Shown here: piece after piece, positions 16,883-24,269 of the stretch
Layout of the letters: the number at the start of each line of letters is the position of its first letter
How positions within the stretch are numbered: the first letter of the stretch is position 1
Assembly (NCBI GenBank): GCA_039931615.1
Contig: JBDTRR010000023.1
Span: 1-64,000 of the forward strand
Origin: JAHFUI01 sp039931615
GTDB lineage: Bacteria; Acidobacteriota; Vicinamibacteria; Vicinamibacterales; CAVVIG01
Length of the DNA: 64,000 nucleotides
Direction: 5' to 3'
Program-made: the position numbers and the translations under genes
The notes under the pieces: generated by a model
Database searches by the model: none
What the model was told of the DNA's origin: nothing
What the model saw: only the letters and a program-made list of their open reading frames with translations

Positions 16883-17758
16883 ATGCGCGCATTGCTTGTG
16901 TGGTGTCTCGGCCTGGCCGTCCTGGGCGCGTCCTGCGCCGGCAAGACCGATCAGCGTGAGTACACGCTCCAGGGCCAGGTGACGGCGGTCACCCCCACTC
17001 ATGATCAGGCGACCGTCAACCATGAAGAGATCAAGGGCTTCATGACGGCGATGACGATGCCCTACAAGGTGCAGGATCCGAAGCAGCTCGAAGGGATCGT
17101 GCCCGGCGACTTGATCAACGCCAAGCTGATCGTCCTGCCGAGCGATGCCTACCTGACCGACGTCAGGAAGGTGGGCCAGGCGCCACTGCCGGCAGCGCCC
17201 GCCGACACCGCGGCCCCGACCGCCTCCTCCGGCTTCGAACTCCTGAAACCCGGCGAAGCGGTGCCGGATGCGAGCTTCGTCGATCAGAGCGGCAAGAAGC
17301 GCCGCTTCAGCTCGTTCAAGGGCTCGCCGGTGCTGATGACGTTCATCTACACGAAATGTCCGATGCCGACGTTCTGCCCGCTGATGGACCAGCACTTCGC
17401 GACGATCCAGAAAAAGCTCAAGGACGATCCGGCGCTGAAGGGGCGCGTCCACCTGGTCAGCGTCAGCTTCGATCCCATCGTCGATACCCCCCCGGTGCTG
17501 AAGGCGCACGCCCAGACCCTGGGCGCGGACCTGAACACGTGGACCTTCCTGACCGGCGACCGCGACGACGTCGATCAGTTCGCAGCCCGGTTCGGCGTCT
17601 CGGTCGCGCGATCGCAGACCGATCAGCGCGACATCACGCACAACCTGCGCACGGCGCTGGTCGATGGCGGCGGCAAGCTGGTCAAGGTCTACATCGGCAA
17701 CGAATGGACGCCGGACCAGGCGATCGCAGACGTCAAGCCCGTTGTCGGCGCGAACTGA
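16883..17758 (+). CDS. SCO/SenC copper chaperone with N-terminal CusF-like domain
   Basis: A 291-residue secreted copper protein. A lipoprotein-type signal (VLGASC) ends near residue 18. Residues ~25-95 form a CusF-like copper-binding domain (GQVTAVTPTHDQATVNHEEIKG then FMTAMTMPYKV with Met ligands). An Ala/Pro linker leads to a SCO thioredoxin fold at ~120-290 with copper ligands C159 and C165 (TKCPMPTFCP) and H253 (DITHNLRTALVD). SCO proteins deliver copper to cytochrome oxidase CuA or protect against copper stress. ATG at 16883 lies 8 nt after a -10 shared with DUF72. The fusion suggests an internal metal hand-off. Confidence 0.9.
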   Translation: MRALLVWCLGLAVLGASCAGKTDQREYTLQGQVTAVTPTHDQATVNHEEIKGFMTAMTMPYKVQDPKQLEGIVPGDLINAKLIVLPSDAYLTDVRKVGQAPLPAAPADTAAPTASSGFELLKPGEAVPDASFVDQSGKKRRFSSFKGSPVLMTFIYTKCPMPTFCPLMDQHFATIQKKLKDDPALKGRVHLVSVSFDPIVDTPPVLKAHAQTLGADLNTWTFLTGDRDDVDQFAARFGVSVARSQTDQRDITHNLRTALVDGGGKLVKVYIGNEWTPDQAIADVKPVVGAN

Positions 17759-17761
17759 AAC

Positions 17762-17781
17762 GGTCGGCCTGAAGCCGGACC
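17762..17781. repeat. Imperfect copy of the CCGGCT-AGCCGG palindrome
   Basis: GGTCGGCCT-GA-AGCCGGACC lies 3 nt after the SCO stop codon. It differs from the perfect copy at 12132-12151 by two bases in one arm. Confidence 0.4.
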
Positions 17782-17810
17782 CCCTCGACGCAGGACACGG
17801 CCCCTCGTCG

Positions 17811-18473
17811 GTGGCGTTCTCGCCGCGCGAACGACGGCTGATTGCCGGCCTTCGCACGCCACTCGAGGTTCAGCGCTACCTCAACGGCCTGCCCTACAAC
17901 AACGAGCCGCACGGCCGCGCCACGCTGCGCAGCTTCCGCGGCGTCGTCCGCCACGGCTGCGCCCATTGCCTCGAGGCGGCGCTCTTCGCGGCGGTGGTGC
18001 TCGAGCAGCACGGCGACCCGCCACTTGTGTTGAGCTTCGAATCGATTGACGCGCTCGATCACGTTATCTTCGTCTATCGCCGCGGCGGCCGCTGGGGATC
18101 GATCGCGCGCTCGCGCGACCCCGGGCTGCACGGCCGCAAGCCGGTCTTTGCCACGCCGCGGGCGCTGGCGCTCAGTTACTTCGACCCGTACATCGACCTG
18201 ACCGGCCGGGTCACCGCGTATGCGGTCGTCGATCTACGGACGAAGATGGGCCGCTACGACTGGCGCCTGGCCGAGACCAACGTCTGGAAGGTCGAACGCA
18301 TGCTGCTCGACTACCCACATCATCGTATCGCCTCGTCGGACCGGCGGGTTGACCAGTGGCGCACGCGGTATCGCCGGTTTCTGGCCGAGCACCCCGGCCG
18401 GAAGCCGCTCTTCTATGCCCGACGGGATCGCTGGACCGAGCTGCCGATGGAATTTCGCGGTCCGCGAGCGTGA
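17811..18473 (+). CDS. Transglutaminase-like cysteine protein, unknown substrate
   Basis: A 220-residue soluble protein. The segment FRGVVRHGCAHCLEAALFAAVVLEQ at ~40-65 has the Cys-on-helix arrangement of transglutaminase-like or papain-like folds; DHVIFVYRRGGRWGSIARS (~87-105) supplies a candidate His and the following RDPGLHGR a possible Asp. The assignment is by motif shape only. GTG at 17811 (VAFSPRERRL) is the most plausible start, because upstream codons lie in the repeat and the SCO 3' end. It may be co-transcribed with the SCO gene (52 nt gap). Function unknown. Confidence 0.65.
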   Translation: MAFSPRERRLIAGLRTPLEVQRYLNGLPYNNEPHGRATLRSFRGVVRHGCAHCLEAALFAAVVLEQHGDPPLVLSFESIDALDHVIFVYRRGGRWGSIARSRDPGLHGRKPVFATPRALALSYFDPYIDLTGRVTAYAVVDLRTKMGRYDWRLAETNVWKVERMLLDYPHHRIASSDRRVDQWRTRYRRFLAEHPGRKPLFYARRDRWTELPMEFRGPRA

Positions 18474-18521
18474 CCACGGTCCGATCAGCTAAAGCCGGAA
18501 CCCACGTCCGGATGATCAGCC

Positions 18522-18573
18522 GTCGTGCAGGCGTTTTGTTCGCGGTACGTAGTGTCCGCCTTCAGCCGGACCG
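18522..18573. repeat. Degenerate copy of the 12.1 kb repeat element
   Basis: The order GTCGTGCAGGCGTTTT, GGTACGTAGTG, then TCCGCCTTCAGCCGGACC parallels 12108-12152. The inner palindrome has one mismatch. It sits between two convergent genes. Confidence 0.55.
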
Positions 18574-18596
18574 TGACAGATCGACAGAGTTCCATC

Positions 18597-18899
18597 TCAA
18601 TCCAGATCGAAATCGCGGGTGGGCTTGGTGATCGGCTCGGTGCGGGCCTGCTTGAGCGCCTCCTCGAAGCGCTGCGACAGCGCGTCACCGCGCGTCTTCT
18701 CCGACTCGACCGACTTCTGGAATATCGCTTCGCGCCGCGCCGCCTCGTCCGCGAGGATGCGTTGCGCGTCGCTCAACTCCGGTTTGTTGGCGCGCTCCGG
18801 CTCCTCGTGGCGGACGACGCGGGCGAGGTTGGTGTCGACCACGAGCGTGGCCTGACAGCAGGGACAGGTCACCGCCAATTCCGATTTGAGCCGCACCAT
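18597..18899 (-). CDS. Small zinc-ribbon, coiled-coil protein
   Basis: A 100-residue protein. It opens MVRLKSELAVTCPCCQATLVVDTN with one CPCC knuckle; the second Cys pair of a full zinc ribbon is missing. Residues ~40-90 are highly charged and helical (DAQRILADEAARREAIFQKS), probably a coiled coil. The ATG at 18897-18899 overlaps the stop of the upstream lipoprotein gene as ATGA, so the two are co-translated. Function unknown. Confidence 0.7.
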   Translation of the reverse strand: MVRLKSELAVTCPCCQATLVVDTNLARVVRHEEPERANKPELSDAQRILADEAARREAIFQKSVESEKTRGDALSQRFEEALKQARTEPITKPTRDFDLD

Positions 18900-19285
18900 C
18901 ACTCTTTCCCTCCCAGCGCCCCGGCCACGCCGGACTTCTGGAACTTCATCTTCAACTCCAGCGGCGTACCGTCCGGCTGTTTGGCGGTCAGCGTCAACTC
19001 GGTAATCTGGATGCGGCGATAGTCGAACGGCTGGCCGTAGCCGGAGATGAAGCGGTCGAGCGGCGCGTCAAGCCTGCCGCCGGCGGCAATCGACGGCACT
19101 CGAGCCTGGAAGTACCGATTGACCCAGATTTCGACGTTCGTCCACTCGTCCTTCGACGTGTTCAGCACGGTCAGCTTGTTGCGGTCGAGCTGCAGCGGCT
19201 CAGGTGGCGGATTCGAACAGCGCGCCGCCGCCACGCTGAACAGCGCGACCACCAGCGCCCGGCGCACTCCATCCCGCATCGGCAC
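18899..19285 (-). CDS. Small secreted lipoprotein, unknown function
   Basis: A 128-residue protein with a signal ending in AAARC-SNPP, which is probably a lipobox-like site (Cys at residue 23). The mature part is beta-rich (LTVLNTSKDEWTNVEIWVNRYF, then FDYRRIQITELTLTAKQPDG) and resembles a small immunoglobulin-like or fibronectin-like fold. It is followed without gap by the zinc-ribbon gene. GTG at 19285 lies 5 nt after TATGAT on the minus strand; the ATG at 19279 is an alternative. Confidence 0.65.
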   Translation of the reverse strand: MPMRDGVRRALVVALFSVAAARCSNPPPEPLQLDRNKLTVLNTSKDEWTNVEIWVNRYFQARVPSIAAGGRLDAPLDRFISGYGQPFDYRRIQITELTLTAKQPDGTPLELKMKFQKSGVAGALGGKE

Positions 19286-19289
19286 GAAT

Positions 19290-19296
19290 TATCATA
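19290..19296. promoter_or_regulatory. Overlapping divergent -10 elements (TATCATA)
   Basis: Plus strand TATCAT (19290-19295) is 7 nt before GTG 19303. Minus strand TATGAT (19296-19291) is 5 nt before GTG 19285. Start codons of the divergent genes are 17 nt apart. Confidence 0.45.
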
Positions 19297-19302
19297 CTCG
19301 GA

Positions 19303-20025
19303 GTGATGTCCACCACTCGCACGCTGCGGATCGCCACCTACAACATCCATCGCTGCCGCGGCATCGACGGCCGGACCCGCCCCGATCGGATTGCGGCGGT
19401 GCTGCGTGTGATTGACGCCGACGTCATTGCCCTGCAGGAAGTGATCGGACCGGACGCGCACACCGGCGGCCATGCCGAAGCGCTGGGCGCCGCGCTCGGG
19501 ATGGGCTGGGTGATGGCGACCACCCGGCAGCTGCGCGGCCATCAGTTCGGCAACGTCGTGCTGAGCCGCTATCCGATCGTGAGCCACAGCGAGCACGATC
19601 TGTCATGGAAGACGTGCGAGCCGCGCTGCCTGCAGCGCGTCGACGTGTCGGTCGACGGCTGCCGCCTGCACCTCTACAACGTCCACCTGGGCACCGCAAT
19701 CCTGGAGCGGCGGTTTCAGGCGCGGCGACTCGCCGAGATCGTCGCCGACCATCATGTCAGCGGACCGAAGCTGGTGCTGGGCGATTTCAACGAATGGATG
19801 AAGGGGCTGACGACCAAGCTGCTGAGCGAGAAGCTGAACAGCGTCGATCTCGCACAATACATGCTGCGACGGCGGACCTACCCGGGTGTGTTTCCGTTCC
19901 TGCACCTCGACCACATCTACTACGCCGGCAAGGTCGAGATTCTCCACATCGAGCTGCCGCGGACGCGGCTGGCCAAGGTCGCGTCCGATCACCTGCCGCT
20001 GGTCGCGGACGTGCGAATCGGTTGA
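19303..20025 (+). CDS. Endonuclease/exonuclease/phosphatase (EEP) family protein
   Basis: A 240-residue EEP-fold metallo-phosphoesterase. Motifs: LRIATYNIHRCRGIDGR (Asn near residue 14), DVIALQEV (metal Glu at ~46), YNVHLGTA, LVLGDFNEW (Asp/Asn pair at ~160), HLDHIYY and the terminal VASDHLPLVADV His. No signal peptide, so cytosolic. Relatives include DNA repair nucleases, sphingomyelinases and phosphoinositide phosphatases; the short length and clean core fit a DNase or lipid phosphodiesterase. GTG 19303 or ATG 19306 are both possible starts. It ends where the desaturase gene (opposite strand) ends. Confidence 0.85.
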   Translation: MMSTTRTLRIATYNIHRCRGIDGRTRPDRIAAVLRVIDADVIALQEVIGPDAHTGGHAEALGAALGMGWVMATTRQLRGHQFGNVVLSRYPIVSHSEHDLSWKTCEPRCLQRVDVSVDGCRLHLYNVHLGTAILERRFQARRLAEIVADHHVSGPKLVLGDFNEWMKGLTTKLLSEKLNSVDLAQYMLRRRTYPGVFPFLHLDHIYYAGKVEILHIELPRTRLAKVASDHLPLVADVRIG

Positions 20026-20928
20026 CTACAGCGGCTCAGCGTCCTGCGCCAGATCCAGTGTCAGCGGGGCGGCATCGAGCACGCTGACGACCGGCTTTGC
20101 GCCGCGGGCCGCCTTCACCACCCGCGCTTCCTCGTAGATGCGGGACGGAACCGGCTGGATGCCCCAGACCAGGCCGACCGCCGCCATTGCCCGGATGAGA
20201 TACCAGGTCGGATCGAACTCCCACCAGTAGAAGCCGTTGCGCGCGGCGCGCTGGTACCGGTGATGGTTGTTGTGCCACCCCTCGCCGACGGCGAAGACCG
20301 CGGTGAACAAATTGTTGCGCGAGGCGTCGTGGGTCTCGAAGCGCCGCGATCCGAACATGTGATTGACAGTATTAATAGCGAACGTCGAGTGAGCCAGCGT
20401 CACCGTCGGCACGCAAAAGCCCCAGACCAGCCACGGCAAGCCGCCCGCCAGGAACATCGCCATCGCCAGCAGCAGCGGCGGCACCACGAACCAGCGCTCG
20501 AGCCAGGCGATCTCGGCGTCCTTCGAGAAGTCGCGGATCACCGGATTGGACAACGGCAGCTGATCGTGGCGGGTGTCGTTCAAAAACCAGCCGATGTGCG
20601 CGTAATAGAAGCCGCTGATCGATGGACTGTGCGGATCGCCGTCGCGGTCGGCGTAGCGGTGATGGTTGACGTGATGGCCGGCCCACCAGAGCGGCCCCTT
20701 CTGCATGGCCGCCGTCCCGATGAACGCCCAGACGAAGCGGGCGCCGCGATTCATCTGGAAGGCGCGGTGCGCCAGGTAGCGGTGGAAGATCAGCGTCAGG
20801 CCAAGCGCCCGGCTGAAATGCGAGACCGCCCACAGCGCGACAAACGCCCAGCGGAACGGCACCGCGAACACCAGCAGCGCGCTGACCTGCACCAGCCAGA
20901 ACACACCGATCTGCACAAAATTTGGCAC
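20026..20928 (-). CDS. Acyl-CoA / acyl-lipid desaturase
   Basis: A 300-residue membrane fatty-acid desaturase. The three His boxes are present: HRYLAH (~49-54), HHVNHHRY (~85-92) and HNNHHRY (~218-224), which bind the di-iron centre. Four transmembrane helices surround them. The expected activity is introducing a double bond into membrane acyl chains. GTG at 20926-20928 lies only 2 nt after the stop of the upstream permease, so it is translationally linked to the export operon. This suggests the exporter and membrane-fluidity enzyme are co-regulated. Confidence 0.9.
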   Translation of the reverse strand: MPNFVQIGVFWLVQVSALLVFAVPFRWAFVALWAVSHFSRALGLTLIFHRYLAHRAFQMNRGARFVWAFIGTAAMQKGPLWWAGHHVNHHRYADRDGDPHSPSISGFYYAHIGWFLNDTRHDQLPLSNPVIRDFSKDAEIAWLERWFVVPPLLLAMAMFLAGGLPWLVWGFCVPTVTLAHSTFAINTVNHMFGSRRFETHDASRNNLFTAVFAVGEGWHNNHHRYQRAARNGFYWWEFDPTWYLIRAMAAVGLVWGIQPVPSRIYEEARVVKAARGAKPVVSVLDAAPLTLDLAQDAEPL

Positions 20929-20930
20929 GG

Positions 20931-22097
20931 TTAAATCTCTCGAAGGGCGCGGGCGACCGGAATGCGGGCGGCGCGCAGCGCCGGCAGCAGGCCGCCGGCC
21001 GCGCCCATCAACGCGGCGAATAGCAGACCTTCAACGAGCAACATCGGAGTGATGCGGAACTTGAAGGCGACCTCACTGAAGCTGGAGAAATTGGTGGTAC
21101 CGGTCGACAGGCCATGCACCGGCAGCGCCAGCAGGCAGCCGACCAGCCCGCCGGCGATGGCCAGCGCCATCGACTCCGTCACGAAGGCGGTGACGATCTT
21201 CGTCCGGGAAAACCCGAGCGCCCGCAGCGTGCCGATTTCGCGCGTCCGGTAGGCGACGGCGGCGTACATCGTGTTCATGGCGCCGAACACCGCGCCAACC
21301 GACAGGATCAGCGTGACGAACGTTCCGAAGATACGGATGACCGTGGTCATCGCCACCGACTGGGCGGTGTAATAGTCCTGCTCGCGCTGCGGCTGCAGGT
21401 AGAGCCGCGGATCACCCTCGACCGCGCTCTTGAAGGACTCGAACGCGGTCGGGTCGACCAGTTTCACGGTGATCGACTGATAGCCGGTGCGCTGGAACGC
21501 CGGCGCCATCAGGTCGATATCGCCCCAGATCTCGGACTCGAACGAGGCGTCGGCGGCCGTAAAGACGCCGACGACGCGCCAGGTGGCGGTGCCGAATTTC
21601 ACGTCGCTGCCGAGCGTCAGACCCTTGAAGCGGCCCACCGCCAGCCTGCCGGCGTTGATCTCGCGCGACCCCGGCGTGAACCGCCGCCCCTCGACGATCT
21701 CCAGCGACTCGCGGACGTCGTAGGCCCGCGAGCCGACGCCGCGAATCGGCACGTTGGCCGGCTGGTTGTCCGACAGCCGCGGCAGCGCAATCGCCAGGAC
21801 CAGTTCCGGCGACGCCAGCGGATGGCCGTCGGCCGCCCGCGCCACCTGCGGCAGGCTCTCGACCAGCGGCACGTCCGTTCGCGCCACGGCGCTGAGACTC
21901 TCGGCGGTGGCGCCCTTCCGCAGCACGATGGCGTTCTGCGGCGACCCGCTCGCCACCAGCGTGGCGCGAAACCCCTGGGCGATCGCCAGCGTCATCACGA
22001 AGACCGCGACGACCATGGCGATACCGCCGGCGGTCATCGCCGCCGTCCCCTTGCGGACGACCATCGAGCGCAGGTTGTAGCTGGCGATCAGTCCCAT
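20931..22097 (-). CDS. FtsX-type ABC permease (second of a pair)
   Basis: A 388-residue FtsX/MacB-type permease: an N-terminal transmembrane helix (GGIAMVVAVFVMTLAIA), a periplasmic domain of ~210 residues, and three C-terminal helices from ~260 (TLILSVGAVFGAMNTMYAAV, ESMALAIAGGLVGCLLALPV, LLFAALMGAAGGLLPALRAA). The GTLRALGFSRTKI coupling segment is typical. It works with the preceding permease and the ATPase. The ATG is the last of three in a 14-bp tandem repeat (22093-22143); only this one is in frame. Confidence 0.88.
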   Translation of the reverse strand: MGLIASYNLRSMVVRKGTAAMTAGGIAMVVAVFVMTLAIAQGFRATLVASGSPQNAIVLRKGATAESLSAVARTDVPLVESLPQVARAADGHPLASPELVLAIALPRLSDNQPANVPIRGVGSRAYDVRESLEIVEGRRFTPGSREINAGRLAVGRFKGLTLGSDVKFGTATWRVVGVFTAADASFESEIWGDIDLMAPAFQRTGYQSITVKLVDPTAFESFKSAVEGDPRLYLQPQREQDYYTAQSVAMTTVIRIFGTFVTLILSVGAVFGAMNTMYAAVAYRTREIGTLRALGFSRTKIVTAFVTESMALAIAGGLVGCLLALPVHGLSTGTTNFSSFSEVAFKFRITPMLLVEGLLFAALMGAAGGLLPALRAARIPVARALREI

Positions 22098-22143
22098 CTC
22101 ACTTGGCCCATCTCACTTGGCCCATCTCACTTGGCCCACCTCA
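22093..22143. repeat. 14-bp tandem repeat covering the permease start site
   Basis: CCCATCTCACTTGG occurs three times head to tail from 22093 to 22134 and is followed by a partial fourth unit. On the minus (coding) strand each unit reads CCAAGTGAGATGGG and thus carries its own ATG. Because 14 is not a multiple of three, only the ATG at 22095-22097 opens the permease frame; the others run into early stops. Confidence 0.85.
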
Positions 22144-23292
22144 GGCGACCCGCCGCAGCGCATCGACGATCTTGAGCCGGGCCGCCATCGTCGCCGGAAT
22201 CACGCCGGCGACGATGCCAATGACGGCGCTGAGCCCGATCCCGATCGCGACATTGGTGTTGTTGACGGAGATCTCCGGAATGAAGCCGCCGCTCGGAAAG
22301 AAGCCGGGATTGACCAGGAGCCGCGCCAGCAGCGCGCCGAGCAGGCCGCCGCCGAGCGCCATCAGCAGCCCTTCCCCGGCAATCAGCAGGAAGATTGTCG
22401 CCGACTGGAAGCCGAGCGTCCGCATGACGGCGATTTCCATGGTCCGCTCGCGCACCGCCATCGCCATCGTGTTGCCGGCGACGAACAGCGTCGTGATGAC
22501 GACGGCCAGCGCGACGCTGCCGAGCAGGAGATTGATGTTGCCGAACATCGAGACGAAGGTGCTCTGGAACGCCTTCTCGGTGTCGGTCTTGGTCTCGAAC
22601 GGAGAGTTGGCGAACTTCTGGTCGATGGCGCCGGACACCTGGGCGGCCTGGTCGGGGTTGGCAATCTGCGCGACGTACCACCCGGCCTGCCCCTTCTCCA
22701 CCGACCGCTCGTCGGCATACTTCCACTGAAACAGCATCGACTGGTTGTCGACGGCGCCGCCGCCCGACCGGTAGACGCCGCGGACGGTGAAGTCGAAGTC
22801 CTGCGTTCCGTAGATCGGGATGCCGACCTGCAACGTGATCTTGTCGCCGATCTTGAACCCGTAGTTCCGGACCAGTCCTTCGCCGACGATACAGCCGGTG
22901 CGGTCGTCGAGGAAGGCGCGCTTCTCCTCCGGTGTGAGCAGGATCTCCGGATAGATGCGGAGGTAGCTTTCCGGCTCGACGGCAAACTGGGCGAAGAAAT
23001 TCTGCGGATCCTTATAGACGCCGCCGAACCAGTTGGCCCAGGTGACGTCCTGCACTCCCGGGATGCTCTTGATCGTCTCGCCGTGGCTGATCGGCATCGC
23101 GAAAAAGAGCGACGTCGAGCGCTGGGTGACGATGCGCGTCGACGAGCTGGCCTCGGCGCCGGCGTTGAAGCCGTCGAGCACCGCCCGCAGCGACGCGAAC
23201 AGGAACACGGCAATGGCGACGCTCAGCACGGTCAGCGCCGTCCGCCGTTTGCTGCGGCGGGCGCTTTTCAGCACCAGGGATAGAAACTTCAT
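22141..23292 (-). CDS. FtsX-type ABC permease (first of a pair)
   Basis: A 383-residue permease homologous in layout to the gene that follows: helix 1 near residues 18-38 (TALTVLSVAIAVFLFASLRA), a large periplasmic domain, and C-terminal helices from ~265. FPS...GGFIPEI between helices and the VMRTLGFQSATIFLLIAGE segment are typical of MacB/LolE-like exporters. It heads the permease pair of an operon with the adaptor and ATPase. Two distinct permeases imply a heterodimeric transmembrane complex, as in LolCE. Cargo unknown: lipoprotein, lipid or drug. Confidence 0.88.
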   Translation of the reverse strand: MKFLSLVLKSARRSKRRTALTVLSVAIAVFLFASLRAVLDGFNAGAEASSSTRIVTQRSTSLFFAMPISHGETIKSIPGVQDVTWANWFGGVYKDPQNFFAQFAVEPESYLRIYPEILLTPEEKRAFLDDRTGCIVGEGLVRNYGFKIGDKITLQVGIPIYGTQDFDFTVRGVYRSGGGAVDNQSMLFQWKYADERSVEKGQAGWYVAQIANPDQAAQVSGAIDQKFANSPFETKTDTEKAFQSTFVSMFGNINLLLGSVALAVVITTLFVAGNTMAMAVRERTMEIAVMRTLGFQSATIFLLIAGEGLLMALGGGLLGALLARLLVNPGFFPSGGFIPEISVNNTNVAIGIGLSAVIGIVAGVIPATMAARLKIVDALRRVA

Positions 23293-23389
23293 GGCTTGCC
23301 TTCACCGCACGAAAATGAACGCCGCGCACCCGGACCGGACTCGAACGCGCCGGCGGCGCGTCGGGCCAGCCGTGCCGGCCCGGCGCCCG

Positions 23390-24094
23390 CTATGACACTG
23401 CCTGTGCCCCGCTCGCCGCGAGCTGGGCGACGAACGTGCCCTTCTCCAGGTGCAGCACGCGGCGGGTCCGCTCGGCCGCATGCGGATCATGGGTGACCAG
23501 CACAATCGTCTTCTTGAACTCGGTGTTGAGCCGCTGCAGCAGGGTCAGGATTTCCCCCGCCGATTTGGCATCGAGATCGCCGGTCGGTTCGTCCGCCAGC
23601 AGGACCACCGGATCGGTCACGATCGCCCGGGCGATGGCGACGCGCTGCTCCTGGCCGCCAGACAGCTGCCGCGGATAGTGCTGCGCGCGCTCGCCGAGAC
23701 CGACGATGTTGAGGGCGGTGAGGACGTGCTCGCGGCGCTGCTTCTTCGTCAGGTTGGTCAGGAGCAGCGGCAGCTCGACGTTCTCGAAGGCGGTCAGCAC
23801 CGGGATCAGGTTGTAGAGCTGGAAGATGAATCCGATGTGCTGCGCCCGCCACGACGCCAGCGCGCGCTCCGACAGCCCGGTGATCTCGGTGTCGCCGACG
23901 TGAATCGTGCCGCGGCTCGGCCGATCGATGCCGGCGAGCAGGTTCAGCAGCGTCGACTTGCCCGATCCAGACGGCCCCATCAGCGCGAGAAAGTCGCCCT
24001 CGGGCACCGAAATCGAGACATTGGCGAGGACCGGGATTTCCATCGCATCCCGGCGATAGAGCTTCGACACGTCGCGGACTTCAATCAACGCCAT
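23390..24094 (-). CDS. ABC transporter ATPase (LolD/MacB type)
   Basis: A 234-residue nucleotide-binding subunit. Walker A GPSGSGKST (~residues 41-49), Q-loop QLYNLIPVLTAFENVELPLL, signature LSGGQEQRVAIARA, Walker B VVLLADEPTGDLD and the switch His in VTHDPHA are intact. The signature has E for the usual Q at its fifth position (SGGQEQR), still common. The ATG at 24092-24094 (MALIEV) is preferred over the upstream one at 24103. It powers the two permeases encoded downstream (97 nt gap). Upstream is a hairpin-rich spacer of 175 nt. Confidence 0.92.
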   Translation of the reverse strand: MALIEVRDVSKLYRRDAMEIPVLANVSISVPEGDFLALMGPSGSGKSTLLNLLAGIDRPSRGTIHVGDTEITGLSERALASWRAQHIGFIFQLYNLIPVLTAFENVELPLLLTNLTKKQRREHVLTALNIVGLGERAQHYPRQLSGGQEQRVAIARAIVTDPVVLLADEPTGDLDAKSAGEILTLLQRLNTEFKKTIVLVTHDPHAAERTRRVLHLEKGTFVAQLAASGAQAVS

Positions 24095-24131
24095 GGCTAG
24101 CAAGGCTCCGCCTCAGACCGCCGAGGAAAAT

Positions 24132-24260
24132 GCAAGGCGGTGGCGGCTTCGCCTTGCTCGCAGCAGTGTTGCCTGCCCCGCCTCCGGCGGGGCGAGACGT
24201 CTTGCCGGCCGATCGAGAAAAGCGACTCGTTCGCATGGATTCCCGGCAGCAAGACGTCCG
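24132..24260. repeat. Hairpin-rich spacer between adaptor and ATPase genes
   Basis: Three stems are visible: GCAAGGCG/CGCCTTGC (24132-24139 and 24150-24157), GCCCCGCC-TCC-GGCGGGGC (24175-24193), and GACGTCTTGCCGG pairing with CCGGCAGCAAGACGTC further right (about 24196-24256). No gene lies in 24095-24269. They may reduce read-through or be fossil repeats. Confidence 0.5.
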
Positions 24261-24269
24261 GTCAACCGA

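Noticed and set aside
22093..22143. CRISPR-like repeat array
   Set aside because: The 14-bp units are adjacent without spacers. No cas gene or regularly spaced repeat occurs anywhere in the window.
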